Positions 1 through 9,774 of a stretch of 64,000 nucleotides of DNA are shown here, one piece after another. The stretch spans positions 33,286,001 through 33,350,000 of the forward strand of contig CM051511.1 in assembly GCA_028015205.1 (NCBI GenBank). The letters are read 5' to 3'. The number at the start of each line of letters is the position of its first letter. Within the stretch, counting starts at the first letter, position 1. The translations under genes and the position numbers were made by a program. The notes below the pieces were generated by a model, which was given only the letters and a program-made list of their open reading frames with translations, was not told the DNA's origin and did not search any database. This DNA is from Mytilisepta virgata (lineage: Eukaryota; Mollusca; Bivalvia; Mytilida; Mytilidae).

Positions 1-674
1 ACACAGTAAACTCAGTTCAAAGTTCTCTCACTGGTATTTTTGTAATTCTGCTCATTAAGTCTTCTTTACACATTGACTGCTGTTGACGGATTTTTCGTCC
101 TCGTAGCTTTCCCACTGACTGCTGTAGGTCGCTAACACTACCAATTACTCGTCCTCTTTCAATTAGCAAGACGGCCAAGTTCAAAGTGACTGTTGTTGGT
201 CTCTTCGATTACCAAATAGCTGTCATTTGACGCCCTCGTATCCTTTTTTCGATAGGCAATGTACTATTCACAGTGGCCGCTAATAGGACACGAGTTAATC
301 GTCCTTTGTAACGTAATTTTCAGTGATAGATGATACTAGCTAATATGAGCTAATATGACTGGTCCACTTCGATTACCAAAGTAGCTTTCAAAATGACTGC
401 TGTTGGTCTCCAACATGAGTCTTTTCGATTGATTGCTGGTGGTCGCTACGATCGACACGGAATTCTCTTTCGATTAGCACCTCTGGATGATTCAACCTTA
501 TGATGGCCAGAAACTTTTAAACTACCCTTGTACACTAAGGAAAACTCTTGAACTCCCTTTTGTTCGAACTGATACGAAAGGTAAACACAACTGGTTTCAC
601 CAAACTTCCACATTTGTAGCTAAAACTCGCTGTTCTATTCATTTTTGTAACTAAGAAACGAGTTGTCGAGTTGT
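1..674. repeat. Non-coding flank with a degenerate repeated motif
   Basis: No convincing coding frame. A short motif close to TGACTGCTGTTGGTC recurs near 74, 115, 187, 394 and 431, often beside a CGATTACCAAA or CGATTAGCA motif, so this looks like a decayed minisatellite or repeat. It is the left flank of the BEL insertion; the matching right flank resumes at 6555. Confidence 0.45.
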
Positions 675-679
675 GTGAT

Positions 680-878
680 TGTGACGGCTGAATACTAACT
701 CTAAACAGTTTTGGCTTAGCTTGAAGTAAAAACAATGGCGTTTGGTTTGATCATGTATTCGTTCTGAAACTTTAGCTACACATAGACAATGGATGACGTT
801 AACAATTAAAGCTAGTTACGGCGCTAAACGTTACGTTACCATTTGACGTTAATTAATGTCTCTATAAAATCCACAACA
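680..878 (-). repeat. 3' LTR of the BEL/Pao element
   Basis: 199 bp, reading as identical to 6356-6554. In element orientation it starts TGTTGTGG and ends CCGTCACA. The outer flank 675-679 is GTGAT, one copy of the 5-bp target duplication. No obvious long purine tract adjoins it on the inner side (879 onward). Confidence 0.95.
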
Positions 879-1016
879 TACTCGGGGCCGGCAAAAAGGT
901 AATGTCCATTGAAAATGATAATTAAACTGATGAAAACATTTAACTTTAACTGTCTCTAAAAACAGTAAAATATTCAAATGAAAAAATATTAAATTAAACT
1001 TTATCAATTAACCTAT

Positions 1017-4000
1017 CTATTCACACGCGTTTCTTTCACTTCGTCTCAGTTTACAGTCCATGTTATTCACTTCCAGCGGGTATAATTTCGTCACTGGTCT
1101 ATTTGTGATTCCAGACTTTGTGCGTACCATTGCAACGCGCACTAAACCATCCTTTCCTTCAATAATGTTCTGTACAACTCCAAGTTTCCAATGGACTCGT
1201 TTTGAATCATCATGTATTTGGACTACGTCGCCTTCTTTAACTTTCCGTACGTCCACTCCCGCCCTCTGATGATATTCTCGCAGTGAGGTTAGATATTCTC
1301 CTTTCCATCGTAATAAGAAATTTCTAAGTAACTGTTGTAGTCGTTCAGCTTGGGAATTTAACTTTGTTTGTGAAAGTTCAGAAACATTGAGATTGTCACT
1401 AGTAGTTTCTAAATAAGGCAAAATTGTCAATCTCCGTCCACGAATAAGGTGCGACGGTGTAAGTGGTTCTGGATCCCGGATGTCTGTTGATATGTAAGTG
1501 ATCGGCCTATCATTAAGAGTTGCTTCGATCTCCGTAAGTATCGTCCTTAGACTCTCCTCGTCGATGAGCGCACGTCCCAATACTTTCTTTAGAGATTTTT
1601 TGATAAGTCCGATAAGCCTTTCCCACCAGCCCCCGAACCACGGGGCTCTATTAGGGATAAATTTCCATTGAATGTTGTAATCAAGAATCTTTTCCTTTAC
1701 CAACTCAGAATTAATTATGCGTGAAAGTTCGTTTGATGCAACCTTGAAAGTTAGCGCATTGTCTGACATCATAACTCTTGGTATGGAACATCGACTCACA
1801 AAGCGACGAAAGCAAAGTATGAAAGATTTTTCTCTCAAATCAGGTATTAACTCCAAATGAACCGCTCTAGTAGTGGCACATGTAAATAGACAAATGTACA
1901 TCTTTGACTCTATGTTTTGTCGGTTTCTTACGGTAAGTGCTCCTGTGAAATCCACTCCGGTTATGCTAAAGGGTGTAGCGTCTTGAACTCTCTCTTTCGG
2001 AAGAGGTGGCATCTCTGGCGCTGGGTAAGATTTTCCAATCACCTTTCGGCAGGTAACACATGAAGTCAGTATGGATTTCACTGTTTGTCTCAATTTAGGA
2101 ATCCAAAAGGTTTGTTGAATAAATGCAATAGTTACATTAATTCCTGAGTGTTGAGTACGTTCATGAGCGTCTAAAACTATCAAATATGTCAGCTGGTCCT
2201 TTGCCGGTAAAAGGTAAGGATGTTTAACTGTTTCTGTAACTGGTGCATAGTTGATTCGTCCACCACAACGTAAAATCTGTTTCTCATCTAGAAAAAGTTT
2301 CAATTGTCGTACAATTGGATTTCTTTTTAACGATTTTTGGATGCATTCTATTTCCTGTCTAAAGATTCGTTTTTGAGTATATTTGATCCACAGAAATGCT
2401 GCATTTTTCAATTCGTCATGATGTAATAATGTATCTCCGTTTCTCTCCGTTTTCTGTGCTCTGCAGTTTGTTACAAATCGCACAACATAAGCAGTAATGC
2501 GAAGCAATTTTCGGTAAGTACTATATCGGTTGATATCCATGATTTTACCTATTCCGATGTTTTGTACCGGATTGTCCGTGTCCTCAGAATTTACAATTTT
2601 ATCGTCTTCTGACAGCGTAGAATTCACGGTCGATTCCGTTATATTTCCACTCCATACGGGCCAGTTGTCCTCGTTCTTCAACCATTCTGGTCCATTTCTC
2701 CAAATTACGTTGTCTTTAAATTCATCAAATGTGATTCCACGGGTAAGTAGATCAGCGGGGTTGTCCTTAGTAGGACAATACTTCCATGTCGTTTCTCCGC
2801 ATAGTTTCCTAATTTCTGTAATTCGGTTTTCGATAAATTGTTTCTGTGGTTTTTTAGATGAAAGCCAAGAAAGTACAATTTGACTATCGCTCCAGAATAT
2901 GGTTTTCTCAATGATCCCTGGGAGATTTGTTCTAATATGATTGGCAATTCTCGCTCCTATTAATGAACCCATTAATTCGAGTTTTGGTAGTGTAATAGAT
3001 TTGATAGGTGCAACACGATTTTTCGCCATAACTAACATAGGTTCATCGTTTGACATGATATATGCGCATGCTCCGTAGGCTTGTGTTGAAGCATCAGTAA
3101 ATACGTGTAAAGTGTTTTGTTTTCCATCTTCATTTTGCGTTTTCATACTTCTACGAAATACAGTCTCCATTGTCCTAGCAAGATCTCCTGAAATTGATGT
3201 CCATTTTCTTTGTATTTTCTCTGGCAATATTTCGTCCCACTCTAAATTTTGTTTCCAAAGTGACTGCATGAAGATTTTTGCCTTTACTGTGACGGGGCTT
3301 AATAATCCTAGGGGGTCGAATATCTTGGAAGATTCTCGCAAAATACAACGCTTGGTCAACTTTCCTTTTTCGTATTCCTCGAAATTGTTACTTTGGTACA
3401 TCAGTATGTCCTTCTTTGAATCCCACTGCATTCCGAGTATTTTTGTAAGTTCGTCGGTGTCTAAAGTGTTCTCATTTTGCGCAATTTCCCTCAGTTTCGT
3501 ACTGTTTGAATTCCATGAGCGCAAGTTAAATCCGCCTTTACGTAACAATTCTCTCGATTCCTGATAATAATCTAATGCGCTTTTTTCATCATCAAAACTT
3601 GTTAAGATGTTGTCAACATAAAGTCCATTTTCAAGCGTGTCTGACAGCGGTCCTGGATTTTCTTGGAAATGCTTAAGGAGTGTTGCGCTCAAAATAAAGG
3701 GAGAGCATGTAGCTCCAAAGAGCACTGATTTAAAGCGATATGTTACTAGCGGGCTTGAAGTGTCGGCAGGATCGCTTAACCATAAAAATCTTGTTGCGTC
3801 TCTATCCTTTTCTTCCAAATGTATTTGCAAAAACGCCTTTTCCAAATCTGCTGTTGTAGCGTATTTCTTAGTGCGAAATCTCAGTAAAATTCCTGTGATG
3901 TCATTCATAACTGGAGGGTGTGATTCTAAGCAGTCGTTTAAACTTGGATTGTTGGTACCATCTTTGCAACTGCAATCAAACACGATACGTATTGGTGTAG

Positions 4001-6332
4001 TCGAGGATTCCTTTGATACTGGATGATGTGGTATATAATGCACGGGTCGATCTGTAGGAAATTCTATTTGTTCTATCCTCTCAATAAAGCCTCTCCTCTC
4101 CTGTTCGCTTATAATTTCTCCGTAAATTTTGAGCAGATCGGGTTTGCGTTCTAGACGTCTAATTACATTTTCTGTCCTCCGTTTTACAGTCTCCATATTA
4201 TGCGGTAGTATGCGAAAATCTTGTTTCCATGGTAACTGTGCACTGTATCTGCCATTTTCAAACTTAACACATTTTTCACCAAATTCCCGTACAATTTGCG
4301 ACTGATTTTTTACCTGGTCATTTCCTGAGACTCCTAAGGACTCTAAATTCCAAAATTTCTCTAAATCACAGGTAGCGGCTTTATGATCTGTTAAAATGTT
4401 CATCATCGCAGATTTCTTAAAATGACTTCCGTTTGCCTTCAAAATCGGTCCCGATAATAAATAACCTATTCTCGATTTAACTGCAGTTGGGCCGTCTCCA
4501 CGGATTATCTCGTCTTCTACAATGGACCAATAGAAATCAGCACCGATCAATAGTGAAATGTTAAATTTGTCATCTGCGGAAATCGGGTGTGCAAGTTTTA
4601 ATCCATTTAGATACGGCAGTGTCTTGACTTCTTCACGTGATTTTATCTGAATTGGAGCTGCAATTTTCGGGACTATAATAGCTTCAATTTCTACTCTCTG
4701 TTCATTGTAGGTTTCAATCTCAATTTTAGCTTTATCTAGATAACGAACTTGACTCTCATTTCCTCCAAATCCAGAAATTTTCAATGCTATTTTTTCGGTC
4801 GGTTTGATTTCTAGTTTACGCGCCAAATCTTCCGTAATAAATGAGTTCTGTGCCCCTTCGTCTAGAAGGATATTTGTCATAATGCATCGATTGTCGGACC
4901 AAACAGGCGATATGGCTGTTTTGAGTAAAACATCTGAATGTGCATTTACTGTAGAATGTAATGAAGCGGTCGGTTCGAGGGATGTTTCTACATTAGTGTG
5001 CGTAATTGTTTTGTCCGAACGTTTCTCATCTTTTGTTGTCGTCGTCTTCTTCTTAGCGTCTGCGTTGCATATACTTGTATGATGCCTCTTCCCACATTGT
5101 TTGCATTTGAATTCCGATTTACAATCAGCTACTCTATGATTTCCGAAACAGTTGAAACAGACCCTTTTTCGCTTGACAATTTCCACGCGTTTTTCAATTT
5201 CAGTGACATTTTTGCAAGTGTTTGGGTGATGCGATTCGTCGCAAAATAAGCATTTCTTGTGCTGGTCTTTAGACAAAGGTTTGTTTCCGCGCTTCCCATC
5301 AAACGTTCTGGTTAGAAATGAAGCAGTAGGTATAACTTCCGGTTCGTTTTCATTTGCTTTAATCGACTGTCCTGCTGCTTGTACGCATACCTCCTTCTTA
5401 ATTGCATACCTTAAAGATTCAATGTCCCAGTCATCCTTTCCGCGGTCTCGTGTTATGTTTTTGCGTACTTCGGACGGCAGCTTGTTATAAATGATTGGTG
5501 TAAGGATCGTGCCAAATGTACTTTCGTGTGATCCAAGAGATTCTAATCCGCGTATGCTGCATTCAATTCTGTCCGAGAAATTTCTTAAACTATCGGCATT
5601 TGGTTTTGGAGCCGGTAAATCAATCAAACTCTGGATGTAAGCATTGATAATTTTGTGATTTTGACCGAACCTTTCTCTCAGTATTGCTACGGCTTGAAAG
5701 TAATTTCCGCTTGTCAGTGGCAGTCCTGCGATACATTGAGCGGCAATGCCTAGAAGTTGATTTTTCAGATAACTGAACTTTTGGACGTCTGTTAGGGAGG
5801 GATTATCATGAATTGTGGATTGATAAGCGTCCCAGAAAGGCTGCCAGTTAAGTAGATTTCCATCAAATTGTGGGAGATTCAGTTTTGGCAATTTATGATA
5901 GGCGCTTGAATTTGTTGTACTCAATGATGGTCTAAAACTCATGTCATGATTCTGTACGGAGTTTGAATTCAAAGATGTAGGGTTCATGTGTACAAATTCG
6001 TCCGCATTCGGATTAAGATTGTGGTGAAATGCAGTTTCATTTGATTTGCTCTTCTGTTTTGTGCTATTTCTTACTTTGGTTAATATGCGTTCTATATCTA
6101 AAACATACCGATCTGATTCGTCCATTTCTGCTTCCATGTTTTCCTCGTCAATTTCCTCTAGAATTTCATTGTCAAGTTGCACAAGAATGTCCCTTTTTCT
6201 TTTCAGTGTCTCACACAAACTTTCTATCTCGTTGCTTTCTTCCGTCGGTTTTTCCAGCTCCTCCTCGATCTTCGTAATAAGTTTTCTGACGCCTCCTCTG
6301 TGGCCAACTCGAATGGATTTCTTCCTCGTCAT
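1017..6332 (-). CDS. BEL/Pao gag-pol polyprotein
   Basis: One frame of 1771 aa from an ATG at 6332-6330. The open frame extends five codons further to a GTG, but the ATG is the likelier start and lies only 23 bp from the LTR. Residue numbers run from that ATG. A gag-like DUF1759 region lies at about 150-315. Three Cys/His knuckles follow at about 361-422 (the first two are CX2CX5HX3C-like). The A17-type protease has LLDEGA with Asp491. Reverse transcriptase has Asp829 in TADLEKAF and the active-site box YVDN at 905-908. RNase H starts at FTDAS (Asp1080). The integrase zinc finger uses His1390, His1395, Cys1425 and Cys1428, and its core has Asp1461, Asp1524 and Glu1571. A DUF5641-like domain ends it (about 1650-1755). 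No stop or frameshift is seen. The family copies RNA into DNA in virus-like particles and integrates it. The second aspartate of the usual YVDD box is Asn here (codon AAC), which may be a lineage variant. Confidence 0.95.
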   Translation of the reverse strand: MTRKKSIRVGHRGGVRKLITKIEEELEKPTEESNEIESLCETLKRKRDILVQLDNEILEEIDEENMEAEMDESDRYVLDIERILTKVRNSTKQKSKSNETAFHHNLNPNADEFVHMNPTSLNSNSVQNHDMSFRPSLSTTNSSAYHKLPKLNLPQFDGNLLNWQPFWDAYQSTIHDNPSLTDVQKFSYLKNQLLGIAAQCIAGLPLTSGNYFQAVAILRERFGQNHKIINAYIQSLIDLPAPKPNADSLRNFSDRIECSIRGLESLGSHESTFGTILTPIIYNKLPSEVRKNITRDRGKDDWDIESLRYAIKKEVCVQAAGQSIKANENEPEVIPTASFLTRTFDGKRGNKPLSKDQHKKCLFCDESHHPNTCKNVTEIEKRVEIVKRKRVCFNCFGNHRVADCKSEFKCKQCGKRHHTSICNADAKKKTTTTKDEKRSDKTITHTNVETSLEPTASLHSTVNAHSDVLLKTAISPVWSDNRCIMTNILLDEGAQNSFITEDLARKLEIKPTEKIALKISGFGGNESQVRYLDKAKIEIETYNEQRVEIEAIIVPKIAAPIQIKSREEVKTLPYLNGLKLAHPISADDKFNISLLIGADFYWSIVEDEIIRGDGPTAVKSRIGYLLSGPILKANGSHFKKSAMMNILTDHKAATCDLEKFWNLESLGVSGNDQVKNQSQIVREFGEKCVKFENGRYSAQLPWKQDFRILPHNMETVKRRTENVIRRLERKPDLLKIYGEIISEQERRGFIERIEQIEFPTDRPVHYIPHHPVSKESSTTPIRIVFDCSCKDGTNNPSLNDCLESHPPVMNDITGILLRFRTKKYATTADLEKAFLQIHLEEKDRDATRFLWLSDPADTSSPLVTYRFKSVLFGATCSPFILSATLLKHFQENPGPLSDTLENGLYVDNILTSFDDEKSALDYYQESRELLRKGGFNLRSWNSNSTKLREIAQNENTLDTDELTKILGMQWDSKKDILMYQSNNFEEYEKGKLTKRCILRESSKIFDPLGLLSPVTVKAKIFMQSLWKQNLEWDEILPEKIQRKWTSISGDLARTMETVFRRSMKTQNEDGKQNTLHVFTDASTQAYGACAYIMSNDEPMLVMAKNRVAPIKSITLPKLELMGSLIGARIANHIRTNLPGIIEKTIFWSDSQIVLSWLSSKKPQKQFIENRITEIRKLCGETTWKYCPTKDNPADLLTRGITFDEFKDNVIWRNGPEWLKNEDNWPVWSGNITESTVNSTLSEDDKIVNSEDTDNPVQNIGIGKIMDINRYSTYRKLLRITAYVVRFVTNCRAQKTERNGDTLLHHDELKNAAFLWIKYTQKRIFRQEIECIQKSLKRNPIVRQLKLFLDEKQILRCGGRINYAPVTETVKHPYLLPAKDQLTYLIVLDAHERTQHSGINVTIAFIQQTFWIPKLRQTVKSILTSCVTCRKVIGKSYPAPEMPPLPKERVQDATPFSITGVDFTGALTVRNRQNIESKMYICLFTCATTRAVHLELIPDLREKSFILCFRRFVSRCSIPRVMMSDNALTFKVASNELSRIINSELVKEKILDYNIQWKFIPNRAPWFGGWWERLIGLIKKSLKKVLGRALIDEESLRTILTEIEATLNDRPITYISTDIRDPEPLTPSHLIRGRRLTILPYLETTSDNLNVSELSQTKLNSQAERLQQLLRNFLLRWKGEYLTSLREYHQRAGVDVRKVKEGDVVQIHDDSKRVHWKLGVVQNIIEGKDGLVRVAMVRTKSGITNRPVTKLYPLEVNNMDCKLRRSERNACE

Positions 6333-6342
6333 GGTTTTTTTC

Positions 6343-6354
6343 GTCACGGCACCA
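6343..6354 (-). promoter_or_regulatory. Primer binding site of the BEL/Pao element
   Basis: In element orientation TGGTGCCGTGAC begins one base inside the 5' LTR. The TGG start fits pairing to a tRNA CCA end. The matching tRNA was not identified. It is followed within 10 bases by the gag-pol ATG, so the element has almost no leader. Confidence 0.7.
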
Positions 6355-6355
6355 A

Positions 6356-6554
6356 TGTGACGGCTGAATACTAACTCTAAACAGTTTTGGCTTAGCTTGA
6401 AGTAAAAACAATGGCGTTTGGTTTGATCATGTATTCGTTCTGAAACTTTAGCTACACATAGACAATGGATGACGTTAACAATTAAAGCTAGTTACGGCGC
6501 TAAACGTTACGTTACCATTTGACGTTAATTAATGTCTCTATAAAATCCACAACA
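6356..6554 (-). repeat. 5' LTR of the BEL/Pao element
   Basis: 199 bp, reading as identical to the copy at 680-878. It holds a TTTTATAGAG TATA-like motif close to its element-5' edge (about 6538-6547). The outer flank 6555-6559 is GTGAT, the second copy of the target duplication. Confidence 0.95.
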
Positions 6555-6639
6555 GTGATCATGACAGAACTGCGAAATAAGAACTCCAGTAGCGGAGGTC
6601 TGGTAGAAAGACCAAATTTGAAGCAATAGAAAGAGCATG

Positions 6640-6815
6640 CATATACTGACTTTATTGAAACTGAATATATCATAGCGGCCAATTTTCATTAGTGAAGGAA
6701 GCCGGGGCATCTGGAGAGAACCATCGACCATCCCCAGCTGGAAAATTGGCCAATCAGAGTCGAACACTCCTTGCCACGAGTACGGTTCGAACTCGGTGTT
6801 GACAGTTGAGAGTAA
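6640..6815 (-). mobile_element. Truncated tRNA-derived SINE (probable)
   Basis: On the minus strand GAGTTCGAACC (6784-6794) matches a pol III B box. It is followed by a conserved-looking body with CCAATTTTCCAGCTGGGG and GGCTTCCTTCACTAATGAAA, which resembles the core of SINEs I recall from bivalves. No clear A box or target duplication was found, so the copy is partial. Confidence 0.5.
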
Positions 6816-7742
6816 TAACTAGTAATCGTGCATGCTGAGAACGAAACCAAATCAATGAAAGCATAGAAATGTGGCATGGGTTTACAGTTGAAAGCAATTA
6901 GAGCAAAATGTGCAGGCTCGTGTATAACACACGAATGATAACATGAGAAAAAATACCAATTTATTGCAGGTTTTCTACGTATTAAGACTATACTGGTAAA
7001 GTACTTAAATAATATCATCTAGAATCATCTGAAAAGATGATACTGCATGGAGTCGTTACAGCAATTATCAACAACTAATTGAACTATGACAAATCTATCT
7101 TGTCATCATACGTACTTACAATAAAATAATTAACGAACTTTCAAAAATAATGGATACAAAAGCCGGTATCAACTTCCCTGAAAAAAACCCATATTAATCA
7201 TACTGTCACACGTTATGAAGATAGAAGATCGTCTTTGATGTTAAATTTATTTTTTATAATGAATTGTTCTCCAGTGTTTAGCAGCTGTCTGATGAAGTCA
7301 ACTTACATATCTAGAGCGTATCCTGATGTTGTTTAATGTCGGAAAATATTGACAACGCCTCCATGGTTACCATATGGAATTAGTTTCTCTTGAACGAACT
7401 TGCAAGTCATGTGGGATTATTTGCACTGTAGAAATGACTGCACAAGTTAACTATAATGTTTACAAAAGTGCAGTGTCACTTCGGTGAACAAGATAATTAC
7501 AAGGAAGCCTTAGGATTCAAGCATAACAAAAAGGTATCCCAGACAGTGTTAAATATAGATTATTGATTAATATTTTGAAAAGATGAAACGTGTTTTGCAG
7601 AAAAGGGTGTGAAGACGTTATTCATGAAATGTATAGTATAGTATCTAAGTTAATTAGTAAATGGAAAATATTGCGGAGGTCTTGCTTTAGTGCGCATTTT
7701 ATACTTCGAAATATGCATGTATCAACAGGAACCTGATTTCTG

Positions 7743-7818
<76 letters not shown>

Positions 7819-8517
7819 TATCAGTTCGCCTTCTAGAAAGAAGACATCTTTTTTCTCGCATTAAAGTGGATAGTACTTTTTTCAAAGGCAGGGTGCTTAT
7901 GCGTTCGATCAGGACCCATGGGTTGGCATTAGCCAAGTTGCTACTATTTTAGCCAAGACATGAACTAGAATTAACAAAGCTGCACAAATGTTTTAAAAAA
8001 GTAGAGTATCTTCTGTCTTTTAAAATGAGTTGATACTGTTGGTCATTTTCTCAGAAATTAAAATTGTAAACCGAGTCACTGATTCTGTTTTTTTTTTGCC
8101 TCGAGTGCATTAGAATTGGAATCTTGATCCCGCCCCTGCTAAATTCATACAAAAGATTTTTAAAAGGACAAAGGACAATTTTAAAGGATAACCTCAAAAG
8201 TTCATTATAGGATAAAAAACTCAATTCATATAGATTTTTTCTTGAAAAGCCCTCTTAAATTTGGAAAATACTGGTTGACAGAGAGAGAATGTGCATCTTG
8301 TTTTTTTATCTACATTGCCTTTGAGTCACCAGAGAAACTTTAAGTAGCTGAAAGTAATGTCTGACATACTAAATTTTGAAAATCGATTTGGGATAACAAA
8401 CAAATCAGGAATTTTGACCCCCCTCCAAACTAAATGAATTAACTTTTTTTATCCTTCATCTATCTTCTGAGGTTGTCCCTAAGACTATACAAAAATTAAT
8501 CTGAAAATCTTATTTTT
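6816..8517. other. Non-coding interval with a poly(A)/(TA)n tract
   Basis: No exon, RNA gene or transposon ends recognised. The notable structure is the simple repeat at 7743-7815: 28 A followed by about 22 TA units. Small open frames over it merely translate the microsatellite. Confidence 0.6.
7743..7815. repeat. (A)28(TA)n simple repeat
   Basis: Homopolymer A run at 7743-7770 joined directly to TA dinucleotides through 7815. The A run may be an old retroposon tail whose flank expanded into TA repeats. Confidence 0.9.
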
Positions 8518-9774
8518 AGTTCACCTGGCCTAAAAGAAAGGCCAGGTGAGCTATTGCCATAACTTTGCGTCCGTCGTCCGTCCGTCCGTTAACTTTCACA
8601 TTTCAATCTTCTCCAAAACCCCATGGTCAATTGAAACCAAACTTGGTGGGGATGTTCATTGGATGGTCCTCTGATCCAAAATTAAAATTGCTGCCAGGAC
8701 CATTTATGCACTCCGATTGTCTGAAATTTAAAAAATCTTCTTCTCTGAAACTACAAAAGCAATTGAATTGTTATATTGCAGGAATGATCCTTACATGGTC
8801 CTCTATAAAGTTTAAGCTTTTTTGTGCCGATCTGAAATCCAAGATAGCAGCCACCACGGGATACGTTTAACATAGGATCCTATGGGAAATACATACAAAC
8901 ATCTTCTTGTCAGAAACCGTTTGACAGATGGAAGTAATATTATGCCTGAATGATCAGATAATGGTACCTAATAAAACTTATGTTTTTGGTGCCGATCCGA
9001 AATTCAGCATGGCTGTCAGGGTCATCTATGCACTCCGATTGGCTGAAATTTAAAAAATTCTCTGAAACTACAAAAGCAATTGAATTGTTACATTGCAGGA
9101 ATGATCCTTACATGGTGCTATACCAAATGTATGTTTTTAATGCCAATATGAAATCCAATATGTCTGAAACTACAGAGGCAGAAATGGTCCTTAATTGGTC
9201 CTCTGCCAGAATTGTGTCCGATGACCCAGAATGTCAACCAAGATGGCCGTACTTAAACAAAGGACCCTATGGGAAAATTCATTAAATTAATGGCAGAAAT
9301 GGTCCTTAGCTGGTCCTCTTTTAAAAATATGTCCAAAGACCTGGAATAACAACAAAGATGGCCGTCACAGCTGAACTTAGTTTAACAAAGGACCCTTTGG
9401 GAAAATTTATTAAAAAATATTCTGATCTGACTTGGCAACAATGGTCATTAGATGTTCCCCTTTAATAATTGTCCGCCTACCAAGATGGCCACCAAAGCTG
9501 AACTTAGTTTAACGTAAGACTTTATGGGAATATTTAATTTGCAGTCACCATACCTTAAACTTGGCCATTTGGACATAAAACTAATTCCAGCAATGGTCTC
9601 TTTCAGAATTGTGTTTGGTAACCTTGAATGGTGAATAAGATGGCCACCACATCCTAACTTTGTTTAACATTGAACCTATGGGAAAACTAGCCAAGATAAC
9701 TGCTACACTTAAACCTGCTGAAGGTGGACAAGTTAAATCCAGGTGAGCTATACAGGCTCTTGAGAGCCTCTAGT
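8518..9774 (+). mobile_element. Stem-loop-ended non-autonomous element, copy 1
   Basis: First of six related copies in the window. The 5' end holds TTCACCTGGCC and its inverted copy GGCCAGGTGAGC around an 8-base loop, then a (GTCC)n tract. The 3' end holds AGGTGAGC, then the stem-loop AGGCTCT-TG-AGAGCCT (9754-9769), ending CTCTAG. Between them are imprecise repeats built on phrases such as AAAGGACCCTATGGGAAAA and AAGATGGCCG. There is no coding capacity. The layout of a 5' subterminal repeat, a tandem-repeat core, its inverted copy near the 3' end and a terminal hairpin matches Helentron/Helitron-derived elements (DINE/HINE type) by structure; the autonomous partner is not here. Confidence 0.75.

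Larger units (their letters stand above)
680..6554 (-). mobile_element. Complete BEL/Pao LTR retrotransposon
   Basis: A 5875-bp element lying on the minus strand. Its two LTRs (680-878 and 6356-6554) are 199 bp, read as identical, and have TG...CA ends. It is flanked by the same five bases, GTGAT, at 675-679 and 6555-6559, which is a target-site duplication of the length BEL/Pao integrases make. Inside is one long gag-pol frame in the BEL/Pao domain order (DUF1759-like gag, zinc knuckles, A17-type protease, reverse transcriptase, RNase H, integrase, DUF5641-like end). Identical LTRs and an unbroken frame point to a very recent insertion and a copy that may be able to move. The adjoining minus-strand sequence at 6640-6815 looks like a SINE fragment, so the site was already repeat-rich. 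Confidence 0.95.
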
